Assembly (NCBI GenBank): GCA_036346225.1
Contig: JARFIW010000139.1
Span: 7,440,001 to 7,504,000 of the forward strand
Direction: 5' to 3'
Source: Platerodrilus igneus
Taxonomy: Eukaryota; Arthropoda; Insecta; Coleoptera; Lycidae
DNA: 64,000 nt
In this document: piece by piece, positions 1-11,990 of the stretch
Position numbering within the stretch: position 1 is the stretch's first letter
How the letters are laid out: the number at the start of each line of letters is the position of its first letter
Program-made: the position numbers and the translations under genes
Notes under the pieces: model-generated
Databases searched by the model: none
What the model was told of the DNA's origin: nothing
What the model saw: only the letters and a program-made list of their open reading frames with translations

Positions 1-557
1 AAGTAAGTCTCTATTTTGAAAAATCCCACGTCCAGGAAATTTTTGACGCAATAGAGTTGTTTCATGAGCTGTATGGCATGCGTTGCCGTGCTACCTAAAA
101 TAAACGCCTTCTACATACATAATATCAATTTGAAGCCAAAAAAGGTAGTCAGCATGGTTCGGTAACGCAATCCATTCACTATAATGGTCAAACCAGCTGC
201 ATTTTCGAAAAGCATGGTCCAATTACACCGCTACCAAAAATCGAACTAAACTGTCACTCGTTGTTCTTTGAAAGGTAGTTGCACTACTGCTCTTGGGTTT
301 TCGGAACCACAGATACGACAATTTTGCTTATATACCTACTCAAACCTATGAAATTGAGCCTCATAACTGAATAATTTTGTCTAAAGAAATCATGATCTTG
401 TTCATGCATTTCCAGGATCGAACCAAAACAAATGTATGGCGTTGTGTGTGATCAGCTGACTTTAATCCTTATGTAAGCATATATCTTTTTGCAAAATGCA
501 GTGTAAACTGGCTTGTAATAGACTCAATTCCTGTGACCGTATTGAAATGGACAAACC
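1..557. other. No recognisable gene
   Basis: No coding region, RNA gene or clear repeat boundary is visible here. The stretch may belong to the decayed transposon whose helix-turn-helix coding piece lies next to it on the minus strand, but I see no terminal repeat that would prove it. Confidence 0.4.
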
Positions 558-860
558 TCAGTTTTTAACCACACTCTCAGCTATTGCGGCGATATTTTCA
601 ACAGACCGGGCTGGACGAACTTGAGTTGGAGACTTCTCATCACTAACTTGTCCGAAACGTTCAAATTCATTGATTAAATTCACTGTTGTGCGAGAAGGTG
701 TTTGATGATGACCAAAAGCAGTATCAACTTTACGAAGCGTCTCCGCACTATTTCCGCCATGTCGTGAATTTTTACTATTTGAATGCGTTATGCTAGTGTA
801 TATCGATCCATATCTGAAAAATACACCGTTTTTACTTGTCAAACGTCTTTGAAATGACAA
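558..860 (-). pseudogene. DUF4817-type transposase N-terminal fragment
   Basis: A 100-residue minus-strand frame ends with RPARSVENIAAIAESV, preceded by a stretch around SAETLRKVDTAFGHHQTPSRTT. This is the helix-turn-helix pattern that insect DNA transposons annotated with DUF4817 (often labelled Tc3-like transposase) carry before their DDE nuclease; it would bind the element's terminal repeats. Only the DNA-binding part is present and no DDE domain follows downstream on the minus strand, so it cannot be a working transposase. The first 30 or so residues do not look like the family and the start is arbitrary. A related but different copy lies at 16064-16378 on the plus strand. The family is recognised by pattern memory only. 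Confidence 0.6.
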
Positions 861-1073
861 TTGTTTGTTGATAGTTCAAGTCTGTAGCAAATAGTTGAAA
901 ATTATATAAGATTAATTATACAAGGTGTTCGTGCGAAAACCTTGGATGCGTTTTTTGCAGGAGTTTGCAACCTTAGAAATTTGAAATTTTGATATCCTAT
1001 ATAGTCCATACAGGACAATATGTCAGTTTACTGTACTTGCCAATATAGTGCACCAGTCTCAAGTCACATCCCT

Positions 1074-1397
1074 TTAAAATTTTAAATTACACACAGCATA
1101 TAAATTTTTTCTTGGAGAACCAAGTGAATCAAATTCAGAAGGAATAACGGTGAATGAAGTAACTGTTAACTTCCCTTGACCAATAGCTAGTAGTAAATCA
1201 TTTTCTGACCTAGGATATATGTCTATACGTGTTACGTACTGATGTGTTAAATTAGTTGAAAGTAAATTAGCACCAATTGCAGTAGATAATTTAGTTGTTA
1301 GAAAAATTCCATATGTCAAAGAAACAACTTCGTACAAACTAACTTCAGAACCCCGTGTTATAAATCTGTTAGCAGTAGGAACCCGCTTGTTTATCAT
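1074..1397 (-). pseudogene. MIOS-like (GATOR2 subunit) N-terminal fragment
   Basis: A 107-residue minus-strand frame contains NRFITRGSEVSLYEV, then ANLLSTNLTHQYV and SENDLLLAIGQGKLTVTSF. The spacing and wording recall the first WD40 blades of MIOS (missing oocyte), a subunit of the GATOR2 complex that signals amino-acid sufficiency to TORC1 at the lysosome. MIOS is normally more than 800 residues long; here the similarity stops after about 100 residues (DSLGSPRKN) and the frame ends soon after, with no further blades in the neighbourhood. The opening methionine lies close to where the real protein starts. It is therefore either a single exon whose partners lie outside the window or, more likely given the surrounding transposons, a captured or retro-copied fragment. 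The identification is inference from remembered family sequence. Confidence 0.42.
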
Positions 1398-1677
1398 GGC
1401 GACTAGAACGTACTACTTCTGTTTTGGACAAGTACAAGTCAGTAGATAGATTTAAAATAAAAATTCGACCACAAATGAATTGAATATGCCACATTAGAAA
1501 GTCAAAGCCAACAACAACTGATAACGGAAAACTCACGTAGCTATATGAATGCTTAAACAGTCGAAAAACACGTTATTAAACATTACAATCTCTAAGAAAA
1601 TACCTGATTTAATACTATGTTAAAAAGAGTAAATTTACCAATTTGGGTTTAGGCAAAACAGGGGAACAGTTCTGAGA

Positions 1678-2760
1678 GTGATAATGGAGAAAACAATAGA
1701 AAAAGGAGAAAGCGTATATCTAGGGTTTGTAGATCTGGAAAAAGCATTCGACAATGTAAAATGGAAAAAAAAGTTCGAAATACTCAAACAAATTGGAATT
1801 AGTTATAAGGACAGACCAATAGTACATAGTTTATACAAAGAGCAAACAGCAGTAATAGAATTAGAGCGTGAAAGTAGAGAAGTAAACATTAGGAAGGGGG
1901 TGAGACAGAGATGCGCCTATCCCCATTAATTTTAAACGTGTACATTGAAGAGGCAATGAATACTGTCAAATGCAGGAAGACATTTGGAATTGCTATGCAG
2001 GGACAAAAAATTGATATGCTTAGATTTGCAGATGATATAGCGGTATTAGCATCTAGCAAGAAGTTAGAAGCTGCTCTTAATGAAATGGAAACGGTTCTAA
2101 CAAAGAGATACAGTATGAAAATTAACAAAACTAGAACTAAAGTACTAGTATGCAAAGGAGGGGAAAATAAATCAAAAACAAGAATACAAATATGTAACAC
2201 GAACTTACAAGAGATTAAGGATTTCTGCTACCTAGGAAGCCTAATAACGCAAGAAGGGAAAAGCCCAGAAGATATGAAACAAAGATTAGCACAAGGTTGT
2301 GCTACATTTAACAAGAAAAAGCAACTACTGTGTTCAAAAACAACAAACATACAAACAAGGAAAATATGTGTGGAACACAGCACTGTACGGCTGTGAAGCC
2401 TGAACAGTAGGAGAAGCGGGCAAGAAAAAGGTAGAAAGAAGCCTTTAAAATGTGGTGCTACAGACGTATGATGAAGATATCATGGACAAACAAAGTTAAG
2501 AACAAAGAGGTTCTAGAAATGGTAGAAAAATAGGAGAGATAGGATGATAGGCCACATACTACAGCATGAGGGAATAATGCTGAATATATTAGAAGTAGAG
2601 ATAGAAAAAAGAGAAGTAGAGATAGACCTAGGTTAGACTACTGTACACAGATAGTAGAAGATGTAGGCTGTAGGAATTTCAGGGAAATGTGTAGGTTAGC
2701 TCAGAATAGAAATCCATGGGGGTACGCATCCAACCAGTTCCAAGATGGATAAATTATTGA
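1678..2760 (+). pseudogene. RTE-like reverse transcriptase, C-terminal half
   Basis: Two frames (1678-1929 and 1911-2396) plus an unframed remainder encode the palm and thumb of a LINE reverse transcriptase. GFVDLEKAFDNVKW and the YxDD-equivalent RFADDIAVLAS (near 2021-2053) are readable, followed by LNEMETVL and further on the AFxMWCYRRMMK-type C-terminal domain seen in insect RTE elements. RT copies element RNA into DNA at a nicked target. The catalytic FADD box is intact here although the gene is broken by frameshifts around 1911 and 2396 and lacks the endonuclease and RT fingers. The larger copy at 36968-39426 has the reverse situation: more complete but with a damaged FADD box. Confidence 0.8.
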
Positions 2761-3093
2761 CGAAAAAAGTAACCGTACTTAAACATGATGGTTATTATAA
2801 GCAACTACAAGTATTGGTTGGGCAATATCATCGAATAATATTAATTGTGTGAAAGGATTTACTGGAAAACTATTAATTCGGCAAATATCCGAGTGTTGGG
2901 GGACAGAAACCTAATGACAAAAAAATAAGCGCAGATAAATCTGATGATTATTATAAACAACTACAGGTGTTGGTTGTGAAATATCTGCAACTAATGTTGA
3001 CTGTGTGAGATATATTGGAAAAATTATTATATCGGTAAATGTTCAAGTGTTGGGAACTTGGCAGCCACAGGCTGCTTACCCCCCTTCACAACC

Positions 3094-3388
3094 TTACATG
3101 TGATTTTCCAATGCTCCGCCCGAAGGTACTACATTGGCCAGGAAGCGAGTGTTTTTACCTGGTAAATTGGGAATTTTGCGAACCCTTGCTGTTCCAAGCA
3201 AGGTAAGGATCTTTAACGTGCGTGTCAACACTCACACACGAGACCTCCATTTTACCTCTCATCCGAACGAGGGTGTATTTTTGTGAAAAATGCTCGCCTA
3301 ACATTATTCAAGCGGACCGTGTCGGGATTCGCACCCGGGATCTTGGGCGTAGTAGTCACACACATACCACTACGCCACGGAGCCGCCT
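3094..3388 (-). mobile_element. tRNA-derived SINE, copy 1
   Basis: On the minus strand the element begins with a tRNA-like head containing pol III boxes A and B (box B at about 3328-3338, slightly diverged), continues through a shared body and ends with the hairpin CCAATG...CATTGG (3108-3137) and an ACATGTAA end. Direct repeats CCTTCACAACC (3083-3093) and CTTTCACAACC (3391-3401) flank it as an imperfect target duplication, and removing it rejoins the host RTE 3' region as seen in other RTE copies. Confidence 0.82.
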
Positions 3389-3401
3389 CCCTTTCACAAC
3401 C

Positions 3402-3930
3402 ACCGAATGCCGGAGAAATAGGGTATATAATTGTAAAACAATAGAAGGGGACCGAACTGCACCTAACAAGAAAGAACAACGCCTATAATGAAAGACAGCA
3501 AACATAAAAACAAGAAGAAAATTGTTGAAAGCATATGTGTGGAGCACAGCATAGTATGTCTATGAAATACGGGCAGTAGGAAAAGCAGATAGAAAAACGG
3601 TAGTTATCTTTTGGATTGCTGTTCTTCAGATGTTAATAACAAAGTTAATAACAAATAGGTTATAGAAATAGTAGGGGAGGAAGGATATCTGTGAAAAAAA
3701 GTAGGAGACATAGAAGAGCAGAATACGTTCTAAGGCATCTTTGGAGAATAGTATGGGATATATTACAAGCAGAGATAGGAAAAAGGAGGTAGATGTAGAC
3801 ATAGATCAGATAGTGATAAATGCAGACTGCAAATTTCAGGGAAATGTTGTAGGTTAGTTCAGAATAGGAAACAATGATGGTACGCGTCTAACCAGTTTCA
3901 GAACTGAAGATCTAATGATGATGATTTTTT
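3402..3930 (+). repeat. RTE 3' module with duplicated C-terminal domain
   Basis: This module follows the RTE 3' region and contains a degenerate second version of the element's own RT C-terminal coding domain (stretches such as GTGTGGAGCACAGC and AATTTCAGGGAAATG are shared with 2370-2700). It ends in a GAT/ATG-rich tail. The same module occurs at 44860-45425, 48713-49240 (minus) and 59760-60300. Confidence 0.65.
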
Positions 3931-6185
3931 TTTGTAAATGTGTTGATTTATTGTAAATAGACTTTCACTTTATTCAACTTTAAAGTAAAATATTCCAGGC
4001 TTTTTAATGTATCCTATTACTTTTTTTACTTAACTGGACGTATAAAAATGAGCATTTTATAAAGAACTAAGAACGATGAATACATAAACCCAGTAAAGAT
4101 TTAAGCAATACTTGACGTTCAAAGTTTAGGTTACTGGTAAATTGCGATTAACACCTAATCAGTCAACAGATGAGATAGTGTTAGAATGCTGCGCACATTG
4201 AAATTTATATAGCCAACATTGTATAAAATTTATAGGTATTTAGCAAAAAGTTTAAAAAGAATATTTTATTTATCCTGCTACGTGTCTAGCGATTTAATCC
4301 GTAGCAAGCCTTTCCAATTATTGAATAACTAGTTTCCATTTCCTATATTTAATAAATCTATTATTGTTTGTATTAAAGTAAAGCAATTCCCGTGTTTTAT
4401 GAATCTGGTGCCGTTTATTTTATAAATTCTTAGTTACATTGTAGGTTTAGAATGATTTAATATTAGGTATACATGTGTTAAGATATCCACGGGGATTTTT
4501 TATTATTCTTGAGAATGTACGGTAAACATGTACTATCAAGGAATCGCGGTGCTCTATTCCAATTGGTTGGAGAACATCAAATAATTTGAACGAACTGACC
4601 CCGAGAAAGAGGACTGTAGTATTGGAATGAGTGAGGGGTTTTACACGAACAATAGTGACACTTCGGTACCGAAAATCAACCAAAAGTGTGCCGTTATCGT
4701 GAATGCCGTCAATGTAGTGCTCGTTATCGTTCTTTCCTTCTTACCTTTTCCTGTTAGGACACAATTGTTATCGGCCAACACCACGTACAACTAATCTACA
4801 CGAACTCGAATTTCACTAGAACTCCTGAGAGGAGGAGAGAGGTCGTCACCGTAGGATTAAACGATGCGCGCTATAATTTTAAGATTAGGTGTAGAAAATT
4901 TGCATTTACTCAAACTCTAATATTTAACTACGTAGAGAGTTACCTAAATTTGACGTTTACGACGAGCATGTATAATTTATTTTCAAAACGTAATAATTTT
5001 AGTGCGATATAAGCACAAAGTCCGAAATACAAAATAGAAACCAAAAGTGTTCATCAACATCTGGTATTTCACTACACTGTCAAACCTTTGGATCTTTACA
5101 GTTAAGGAATTAATAAAATTTGATTAAAATACTTTTTCGTTCTAATTATTCTCCATTTCTTTTGTTATTTTTTAGAAACTATATTTAGAGCAACGTTGGT
5201 TTTTGTAGAAGCTCTTGGCATAAAAACCGTTTTAGAAATTAAATTTGGTGCATTATACACTCTATAGGCGCAAAAACAACTATCTTCCGCGGGAGTAAAG
5301 GTTAAATAATTAAGTCTAAAAATCCATCATTTTCAATAGTGTAAGACGTTCCGGGGTTATATTTCGTAGTATCCTTAATTTGGATATTTCAACGGCATAT
5401 AATACATATGGAAACTTCGAGCTGAACTTAATTCAAGCTTTCTAACATTAATTAAAATTTTACGCGACGTTATCCCATGCAAGTTACTAAGGGTGGATTT
5501 AGTTGAAGTTGAGTTTACTAAGTCATACTCATAATCAAAGTGTCGCAGCGGTTATTACCTCGTATATCAGTTGACAGCTGCCAATGATGGTAGTTGACCT
5601 CCGCCGTCTTCGTCGGACACGCGCTTATCTCTCTTCCCACCTAGCGAGAAGCGCCTAATCGACCCTTCACTTTCAACGAAGCAAGGGTGAAGTCCTGTCT
5701 TATATATGATCAATTATCTGCTTCTTGTTTTGACATTTCGGAAATAACATTTTAGATAAGTTGTTGCCTCGGCGATGAAATTTGCCGGATTTGTGTAATA
5801 CAACCCCTACGAATAAATCAGCGACGAGGAGCTTTTGACCTTTATTTTATAAAGCTCGCGTAACATCTGTTACTACTGGACTGACTACTTATGGACATCA
5901 CACCCGAAATGTTAAGATAAATGTCGCGCAATTATTTTTATTGATGTAAAGGGGTGCGGTTAGATGACAAATAGGGCGAAAAACACTCATTAAATAAATA
6001 TGGCCAGAATCGGTATGCTCTAGCGCGCTTTACCTGCAGCTCTCTTGATCCTTTACAATTCCACATCATCATCAATATCAGTTAAGAATCGTCCGTAAAG
6101 TTGCCCTCGAAATTTTTCTGCGAGGCTTCTTTATAAAACATTGCGTGTAACGCTTTGGTTGTCTCACTCATTGAGAGCTGAAGTG
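3931..6185. other. No recognisable gene
   Basis: AT-rich sequence without a family I can name. A 78-codon minus-strand frame (4447-4683) and a GC-richer patch with a TATA-like box (TTATATATGA near 5700) are the only features; the patch around 5560-5720 could be an old promoter or LTR, but nothing confirms it. Confidence 0.35.
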
Positions 6186-8400
6186 TCACATCTGTTGGAA
6201 CGTAACAAAGTGACCAAAATGGATGTAGTGATTGATTTCTCTCCCTAGAATTGCCTGATTCATTGAATTATTTCGAAACTGCGTTAATTTAATTAAGTTC
6301 TTGTCGTGCTTACGGTTTTTAGAACTTCTAAGCCATATTTTGGAGGAGTGGGATTTAAAAGTGACACCTTCCTTTGACATACAGTTTTAGTTGAGATATC
6401 CGACTGCTACCTTAAACTTTCCTACCTTTAAACGATAAATTTAGGAATTGACATGAAATTCCAGTGAACAATAGGGATGTTATTGATGAAGTGATGGACT
6501 TAGGGTGTTTCCTTGTATCTCTTGGGTTTTGCTACCGATTCTTTTTTGTGTTTGATGAATGTTGCGTTGTCTGGAATTTGGTGAGAGTTAACTTAAACGT
6601 TTTGAAGTATTAATCTGTTTCCTGTATGTGCATTTTACCTGAAAGGGCTTCGTGAAATATGTCTGAGCTGTAGCATAGCTAGTATCTTTAATACTCTACC
6701 TTATTGTATACTTTTAATACCAACCCTTTACCTTAAATTTAATTTAATTAAAGGAGAGCTGGGCTAGTTGTCACAGTATTAAGATTGATATCTTTTATAC
6801 AAGACAAATTCAAAACGTCCTCTAACCAAATTCAACAAGGAATGCTATAGATGAATTTACTAAAAGTTATACCAAGAGCCCTTCCTGATAGTGATTCTGA
6901 AGTGGCTTTAAGCTGCAATTCTATCAATAATATAAAATATTATTTGTTTGTTTGCAATTTGCAAATCACCAATTCCATATATTTGCAACCAGTCAGATAG
7001 CTGAACTGCTGTGCTTATAAAAAAACCAACATGTCTTGAAGAAGGACTTATGAAAAAAGAAATTAATAAATTTGACGAGCTGATAATATAGCAAAACCGG
7101 TCATCAGTTGGACTATGTTTACAAACTGCCAACAAATGCAAGAAATATCTTAAAAGTTCTGATCGATTTTCGGAACGAAACCTTTTAGTAAAGTTATCCA
7201 TAGTATTAGTTGTAGAGTTTGGCTATAGCGCGTTGTGACCATATTCCTATCGTAAAAATATTTGAACGATATATTGTATATGATTCAAAAACTTTTTGAT
7301 GTGAGAAATCCAGACGCCTTGCAAATAGAAGGAAACCGATCATTGGTTGAAATCTTTTTGCAAATCGCCAGCAAACACAATTAATATTGTAGCGCCGTTT
7401 AGTTTACCTCAGACTAGAATAATTACATTAGAATGTAAATGATGTATTTGTACACAGATTGTTGGGCCCCTACGGCACCACATCTTTCAGATGGGCTTGG
7501 TTGGCAGGTTCCAAGAACTTCATTAACCATACAATGGGAATTCTCTAAAATGTAATGTACATAATTTCTAGGACGTTTTAGAAAAGTTTAGAAGTTGCCG
7601 TCATAAATATTGGAGTTCAGTTCTATTTGAATCTTTGGTTATAATATGAGGTCTAGTTTAAAGCTCTGAAAGTTGTGATATGAAATAAACTAGTCGTACA
7701 TATAAATTGTCCTGTGTGATATAAATTCATTACAGTGATTGATATAAATTAATTATAGTGCTTTAATATTAAATAACTAAAAAAAGAGCATCGTACTTTT
7801 TGGAAGTTAATATTTGTACTGTAAACGATTAGCTAAAAAGAAATTGTTGGAAGAGCTTATAGAATTTCATTTTAGCTACTAGTTGAAGAAAAGACTTGTA
7901 TAATCAGTTTGATAATAAAGAACTGTTATTATCTAAATAGAGTGGCTATTACATTGGTATCAAGTAATAGGATTTAGTAAAAAAAGACGTTTGATGTTCG
8001 CGTCTATTAATCCCTCCTTATTAATTCGCGATTATTCGTTTTGCGTCGATAACCACGAACCAGTATAGCAATGACAGTCGTTTGTGACTGTACTATTTCC
8101 TGCTCCAATAATAAGCAGTTAGGGTGAATCTCTCACAATCAGTAAAAACATGTACAGGTTACGCCAAAGTATTCAGTAAATCAACACTTCCTTTTTTCCT
8201 TCCTAAAAATTTCTTTATTTCAGCTTCTACACAGACTTCTGAAGGCAAGTGATTTTTTTCGTTTTCGTTTTTTGTATTGTATGCACTTTATTGTATTTAA
8301 ACCGAATCAATCAACAAACCAAGCGCCTAACTCTAAAATAACATAGAAGCTATTGCATTTGAACAATTTCTATTTGCATGTTTGGAACTGGAACGCTACA
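6186..8400. other. No recognisable gene; weak internal duplication
   Basis: Short frames only. Two stretches (about 7080-7150 and 7325-7390) look like diverged copies of each other in plus-strand translation (NRSSVGLCLQTANK and NRSLVEIFLQIASK). No family recognised. Confidence 0.3.
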
Positions 8401-9183
8401 ACAGGAAATGAATAGCGAAATCCTTTCTTTCCTGGAAAAGTTCAAGTCAAGCATTGCGGAAAGTTTGGCTGAAAATTCTGTTAAACAATAGGAAAGTTTT
8501 ACAGAAAAACTTAATCAGATCGCTGCAAACCTGGCGAAAAAATTGAACCAGACCGCCGCCGGTTTCCAGGAGAATTATACAAAAAAAATTACAGAAAACG
8601 GCCGCAAATCTCACAGGAAATAGGATCAAAACTCAAAGGCCATGGAATGATCAAAAAGAGAGTTTATACGGGAAGCTACAGAAACTGCAACAGTCGTTGA
8701 ACAATTAAAAAAAGAGTTTTTAAAGAAAACTATAAAATCGGCGGAAAACGTGGAAGCCAAATTTTTCAGAGTTCACGGAAACTAGAATCCAAGTTTTTAG
8801 ATGATTTGCATGAGCTGGAAGCGAAGTTATCAGAAAAATTGTCGAAAGACTAGCGTAAAATAGAAACAAAGTACTGAGGATGGAACGGATTAATTCCCTA
8901 ACAGTGCAAACATAGAGCCTCCAGTGCCGGTGATACAACAGCATGTCCCAACATTAAAAACTTTCGGGAATGCGAACTGACGTCAAAGTTCAAAGTAAAA
9001 CCACCCACATTTGACGGAACGCTTCCTTAGCAATTTGAGACTGTCGCGAGAGCTAACGGCTGGAACGATGGAAAATGGGCAACCGCATTGATTGTCGTGT
9101 CACATGGTGAAGCCATGAATATTCTGCACACCATACCAAACCATGACCAAAGAAACTACAGGGTTTTAACATAAAGGCTGGAA

Positions 9184-9622
9184 ATGAGGTACAGCGATTC
9201 TCATCTGCAACAAGTGTATCACGCTCAAGTGAAGAACCTTTACCAAAAAGCCAATGAAAATTTGCAAGAGCTTATAGCAGGTATTGCTTGCTTGGTGAGA
9301 CTAGCCTGCCCTGCAGCGCCAGATAGCTTCCTAGAACAGCGGGAAATTCGGCCACTTGTTGACGGGATAGGCGACGGAGAGATTCAGCAAGCACTACGGC
9401 TGGATCGACCAAGGGCTCTAGATGATACGCTAGCTCGTGCCTTGGAATTTGAAATGGCAAGGCAGGTTTCGCATCGTTGTAGTAAGATGCTTCGTAAAGC
9501 AGCAGGGTCAAGAAAACATAGAAGAGGTTATTCTACGGGTACTTCATAAACACCACTCAGAGGCGAAGGGCACCGGATGCTGGAATTATGGCGAGTTAGG
9601 GCATATACAGTCTAAACGTTAG
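9184..9622 (+). pseudogene. Gypsy-like gag, C-terminal part
   Basis: The frame 9184-9549 reads like the capsid region of insect Gypsy elements: YSDSHLQQVYHAQ, LVRLACPAAP, and GEIQQALRLDRP followed by ALEFE. An overlapping frame to 9622 carries CWNYGELGHIQSKR, which has the layout of a CCHC zinc knuckle (CxxCxxxGHxxxxC) with the second and last cysteines replaced by tyrosine and arginine. Gag forms the particle in which element RNA is copied. Upstream, 8450-8900 encodes lysine/glutamine-rich heptad-like repeats (for example KLNQIAANLAKKLNQ) typical of the coiled-coil N-terminus of such gags, but with several stops. The changed knuckle and the frameshift near 9540 show it is not functional. Confidence 0.75.
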
Positions 9623-9659
9623 TAGCCCAATACGGTGTAGCAAAGCTAGAAAACTGTAA

Positions 9660-10500
9660 GGGGTCGACAGAATGCCGTGAAAGTCAACTTGTACAAATCG
9701 AATTCTGCCCCGGAGACCGTCATCCGCATCGCACGATATAAACATGCCGACACCATTTACATATTATGGACAATTTAACGGCAAAACAATGAAGTTCTTG
9801 GGCGAGACCGAAGTCACTTAGGTAATTGCTAATCCGAATGTACTGCGCAACTGTAATTAAGTGTCGCCCGTGACGGTATGTCTCAGAACCGTGGTTGGTG
9901 AGGAAATTCAAACACGAGGAATGCTAGATATAAAAATCTGAGTTGGGAGCAGATACTTGACTATCGGGTGGTAACAGCAAACATCACCGAAAAAGTTATG
10001 TTGGGAATGGATATCTTGAAGAAGTATGGATTCCATGTAAAGTGATAGAGGATGTCTCGAAAGTAGGGAACGTGGAAGTACCGTTTTCCGAAGCAGACGA
10101 CGTGCCTGTGCGAGTTTGTTTGACGAACGACGTAATCCTACCGGGCAGAGCAAAAAGCGTGGTGATGGGACGCATGAATGGTGCTCTCCGAGAAGTCATT
10201 GTGTGCGTTATTGAACAAATAAGTGCTGAATCCCTTGGGAAGGGAGTACTGGTGGGGAGGGCTCTGGCCAAAGTGATGGGTAGTACACCTGTTAGGTTCT
10301 TAAATGCCAATAACTACGATTTTGCGTTGAAAATAAATGCAACGGTTGAGTGCTGTCCTTCGGTTATTCACGGGGTGGGCTGATATTGAGAAGAAACCAC
10401 CCACCACAGAGTTTTTCGGGAAATTATTAACTGGTTGACGAAACGTAGCCAGCATCTTTGTCAACAACTGGTAGGACGTAAAAACTTGATCTGACGGTAC
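9660..10500 (+). pseudogene. Gypsy gag-pol linker and protease-region remnant
   Basis: Between gag and RT, plus-strand translation gives pieces such as VMLGMDILKKYGF (about 9996-10035), which resemble the end of a retroviral-type aspartic protease domain (the ILGxDFLxxY motif). The active-site DTGA motif cannot be read. A 113-codon frame at 10042-10383 lies in the following linker; several stops precede it. Confidence 0.45.
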
Positions 10501-10640
10501 CTTGACGTGTTCGCAGCCGACGGCGATTGACTAGGAAAGATCGCAATAGTCAAACATAGAATTGATACAGGAGATCCTCTGCCAATGAGACAGCAGCCGA
10601 GAAGACTTTCATTGTTCAAACGCAAGAAAACCGTGAAAAT

Positions 10641-10719
10641 TTTTCTTAATCTTCTTTGGGAAGAAGATTAAGAAAAATACTAAACAAATCACAACAAACA
10701 TACAGGGAGTAGTTACAAG
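10641..10719 (+). mobile_element. Short hairpin insertion in Gypsy pol
   Basis: A perfect 17-bp stem (TTTTTCTTAATCTTCTT and its complement around TGGG, 10640-10677) is followed by the tail CACAACAAACATACAGGGAGTA. The piece is flanked by the 10-bp direct repeat CCGTGAAAAT (10631-10640 and 10720-10729). Removing it and one repeat leaves a continuous pol-like reading. Tail and stem start match the fold-back element at 53424-54306. Confidence 0.65.
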
Positions 10720-10729
10720 CCGTGAAAAT

Positions 10730-11640
10730 GATTGGAGCTACGGAGTAGGAAGTAGTGATTGAGCACTCTGATGGTCCTTGGGCATTAGCTGTTGTACTTG
10801 TAAGGATTTTGAGTGGTGTATAGACAACTGAATTATGTGACCAAAAAGGCTGCTACCCACTTCCAAGAGTTGACGACATCTTAGATACATTTTCAGGGTC
10901 GCGATGGTTATCAACCCTGGATTTAAATAATGGTTACTGGAAACTGAATATACAACCCGACGATCGGGAAAAGACTGCTTCCACTATTGGTACTACTCTA
11001 TGGCAATTTACAGTCATGCCGTTTAGACTCTGTAGCACTCCTGCCGCATTCGAACGGTTAACGAATAACATTTTGCGTGAGTTATCTTGAGGACGTGCAT
11101 TGTATATTTAAATGACGTGATCTGATTGGGAAGTCGTTTGGGGAACACTTGCTAAATTTAGAAGAAGTGTTTCGAAGACTAAAAGGAGTGAATCTGAAGC
11201 TCTGAAGCTGAGTCCAAAGAAGTGTCACCTACTAGGCAAAGGGGTGAAATATCTAGGGCACCTTTTTGACGCAACGGATTCAGGTCATAGACCGGTAAAG
11301 ATTAAGATGGTACAAGCGTGGCCGACGCCAAAAAATAAACATCAGCTTCGCAGTCTTCTGGTATTGTGTATAGAAAATACATTTCCGAGTTTGCGAATAT
11401 TGCCAAATCCTTGACATTGCTGACTAACGAAGGGCCACTTTTTTAAGTACCTCTATGGGAGAATATTTCACCTGAGAACCGACCACGTCGTGCTGACTTA
11501 CTATTACAATTCAGAAAGGGTAAGTCGCTAGATGGATAAAAAGGCTGCAGAAGTATAACTTCGATACGGAACGCTGTCCTGGTATGTCATCGTAATGTGG
11601 ACGCACTTTCGAGATGATCTTACCCCGAAGATTGTAGCCA
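10730..11640 (+). pseudogene. Gypsy-like reverse transcriptase and RNase H end
   Basis: Plus-strand translation shows EHSDGPWALAVVLVR, then YPLPRVDDILDTFSGSRW and TLDLNNGYWKL, then FTVMPFRLCSTPAAFERL: RT domains 2-4 of Ty3/Gypsy elements in order. The YxDD box is destroyed by stops near 11095-11120. PKKCHLLGKGVKYLGH follows, then, after missing sequence, HRNVDALSR-type residues near 11590, the usual end of Gypsy RNase H. No integrase domain follows. The gene is a clear pseudogene with many stops. Confidence 0.78.
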
Positions 11641-11949
11641 TTGTTCAAACAATAAGAAATTGTGTAGAACAATGTATAACTTTTGCCATAGTACAGAGAT
11701 TGTTTCGAACTATATCAGTATAATAGCTTAGATTACTTCATATGGTTCTTGGAAACTATTTCGCTCTGATGAGGCTTAACAAAGCCGAAACCGTTGGTCA
11801 GTAGATGTTTCCTCCCCTGTGAAGTAATAAAGCTAATGTTTTGTTAATAGCTATATAACTACTAGCCCGATTTGTATTCGTCAATAGGCTCTATTATTTT
11901 CATAGAGTTTGTTTACAGATATATCTTATTTTATATATATAAATTCACT

Positions 11950-11952
<3 letters not shown>
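11641..11952. other. No recognisable gene
   Basis: AT-rich sequence between the Gypsy remnant and the (TA)n tract; it may include the distal end of the Gypsy copy, but no LTR could be paired. Confidence 0.35.

Positions 11953-11989
<37 letters not shown>
11953..11989. repeat. (TA)n microsatellite
   Basis: About 18 uninterrupted AT dinucleotides, followed directly by TTGCTATGA, the same junction as at 61733. Confidence 0.95.

Positions 11990-11990
<1 letters not shown>

Larger units (their letters stand above)
1640..3930 (+). mobile_element. RTE-like LINE, 5'-truncated copy
   Basis: The copy begins inside the reverse-transcriptase region, where the sequence matches the larger copy from about 38225 onward, and runs through the RT C-terminal domain, two 3'-region segments and a final module (3402-3930) to a GAT-rich tail near 3920. 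A SINE interrupts it at 3094-3388. The order of segments is the same as in the minus-strand copy at 48713-50216, so this is the genuine 3' architecture of the family. 5' truncation is the usual outcome of target-primed reverse transcription. Confidence 0.75.
8400..11640 (+). mobile_element. Ty3/Gypsy-like LTR retrotransposon, internal remnant
   Basis: Gag, protease-region, reverse transcriptase and the end of RNase H lie in the usual Gypsy order on the plus strand, all broken by stops and frameshifts. I could not identify flanking LTRs. The region between RT and the RNase H end is shortened, and no integrase is visible, so the copy is internally deleted. Confidence 0.75.

Noticed and set aside
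9908..10310. Minus-strand frames in the Gypsy linker
   Set aside because: Antisense to the plus-strand gag-pol linker; no motif.
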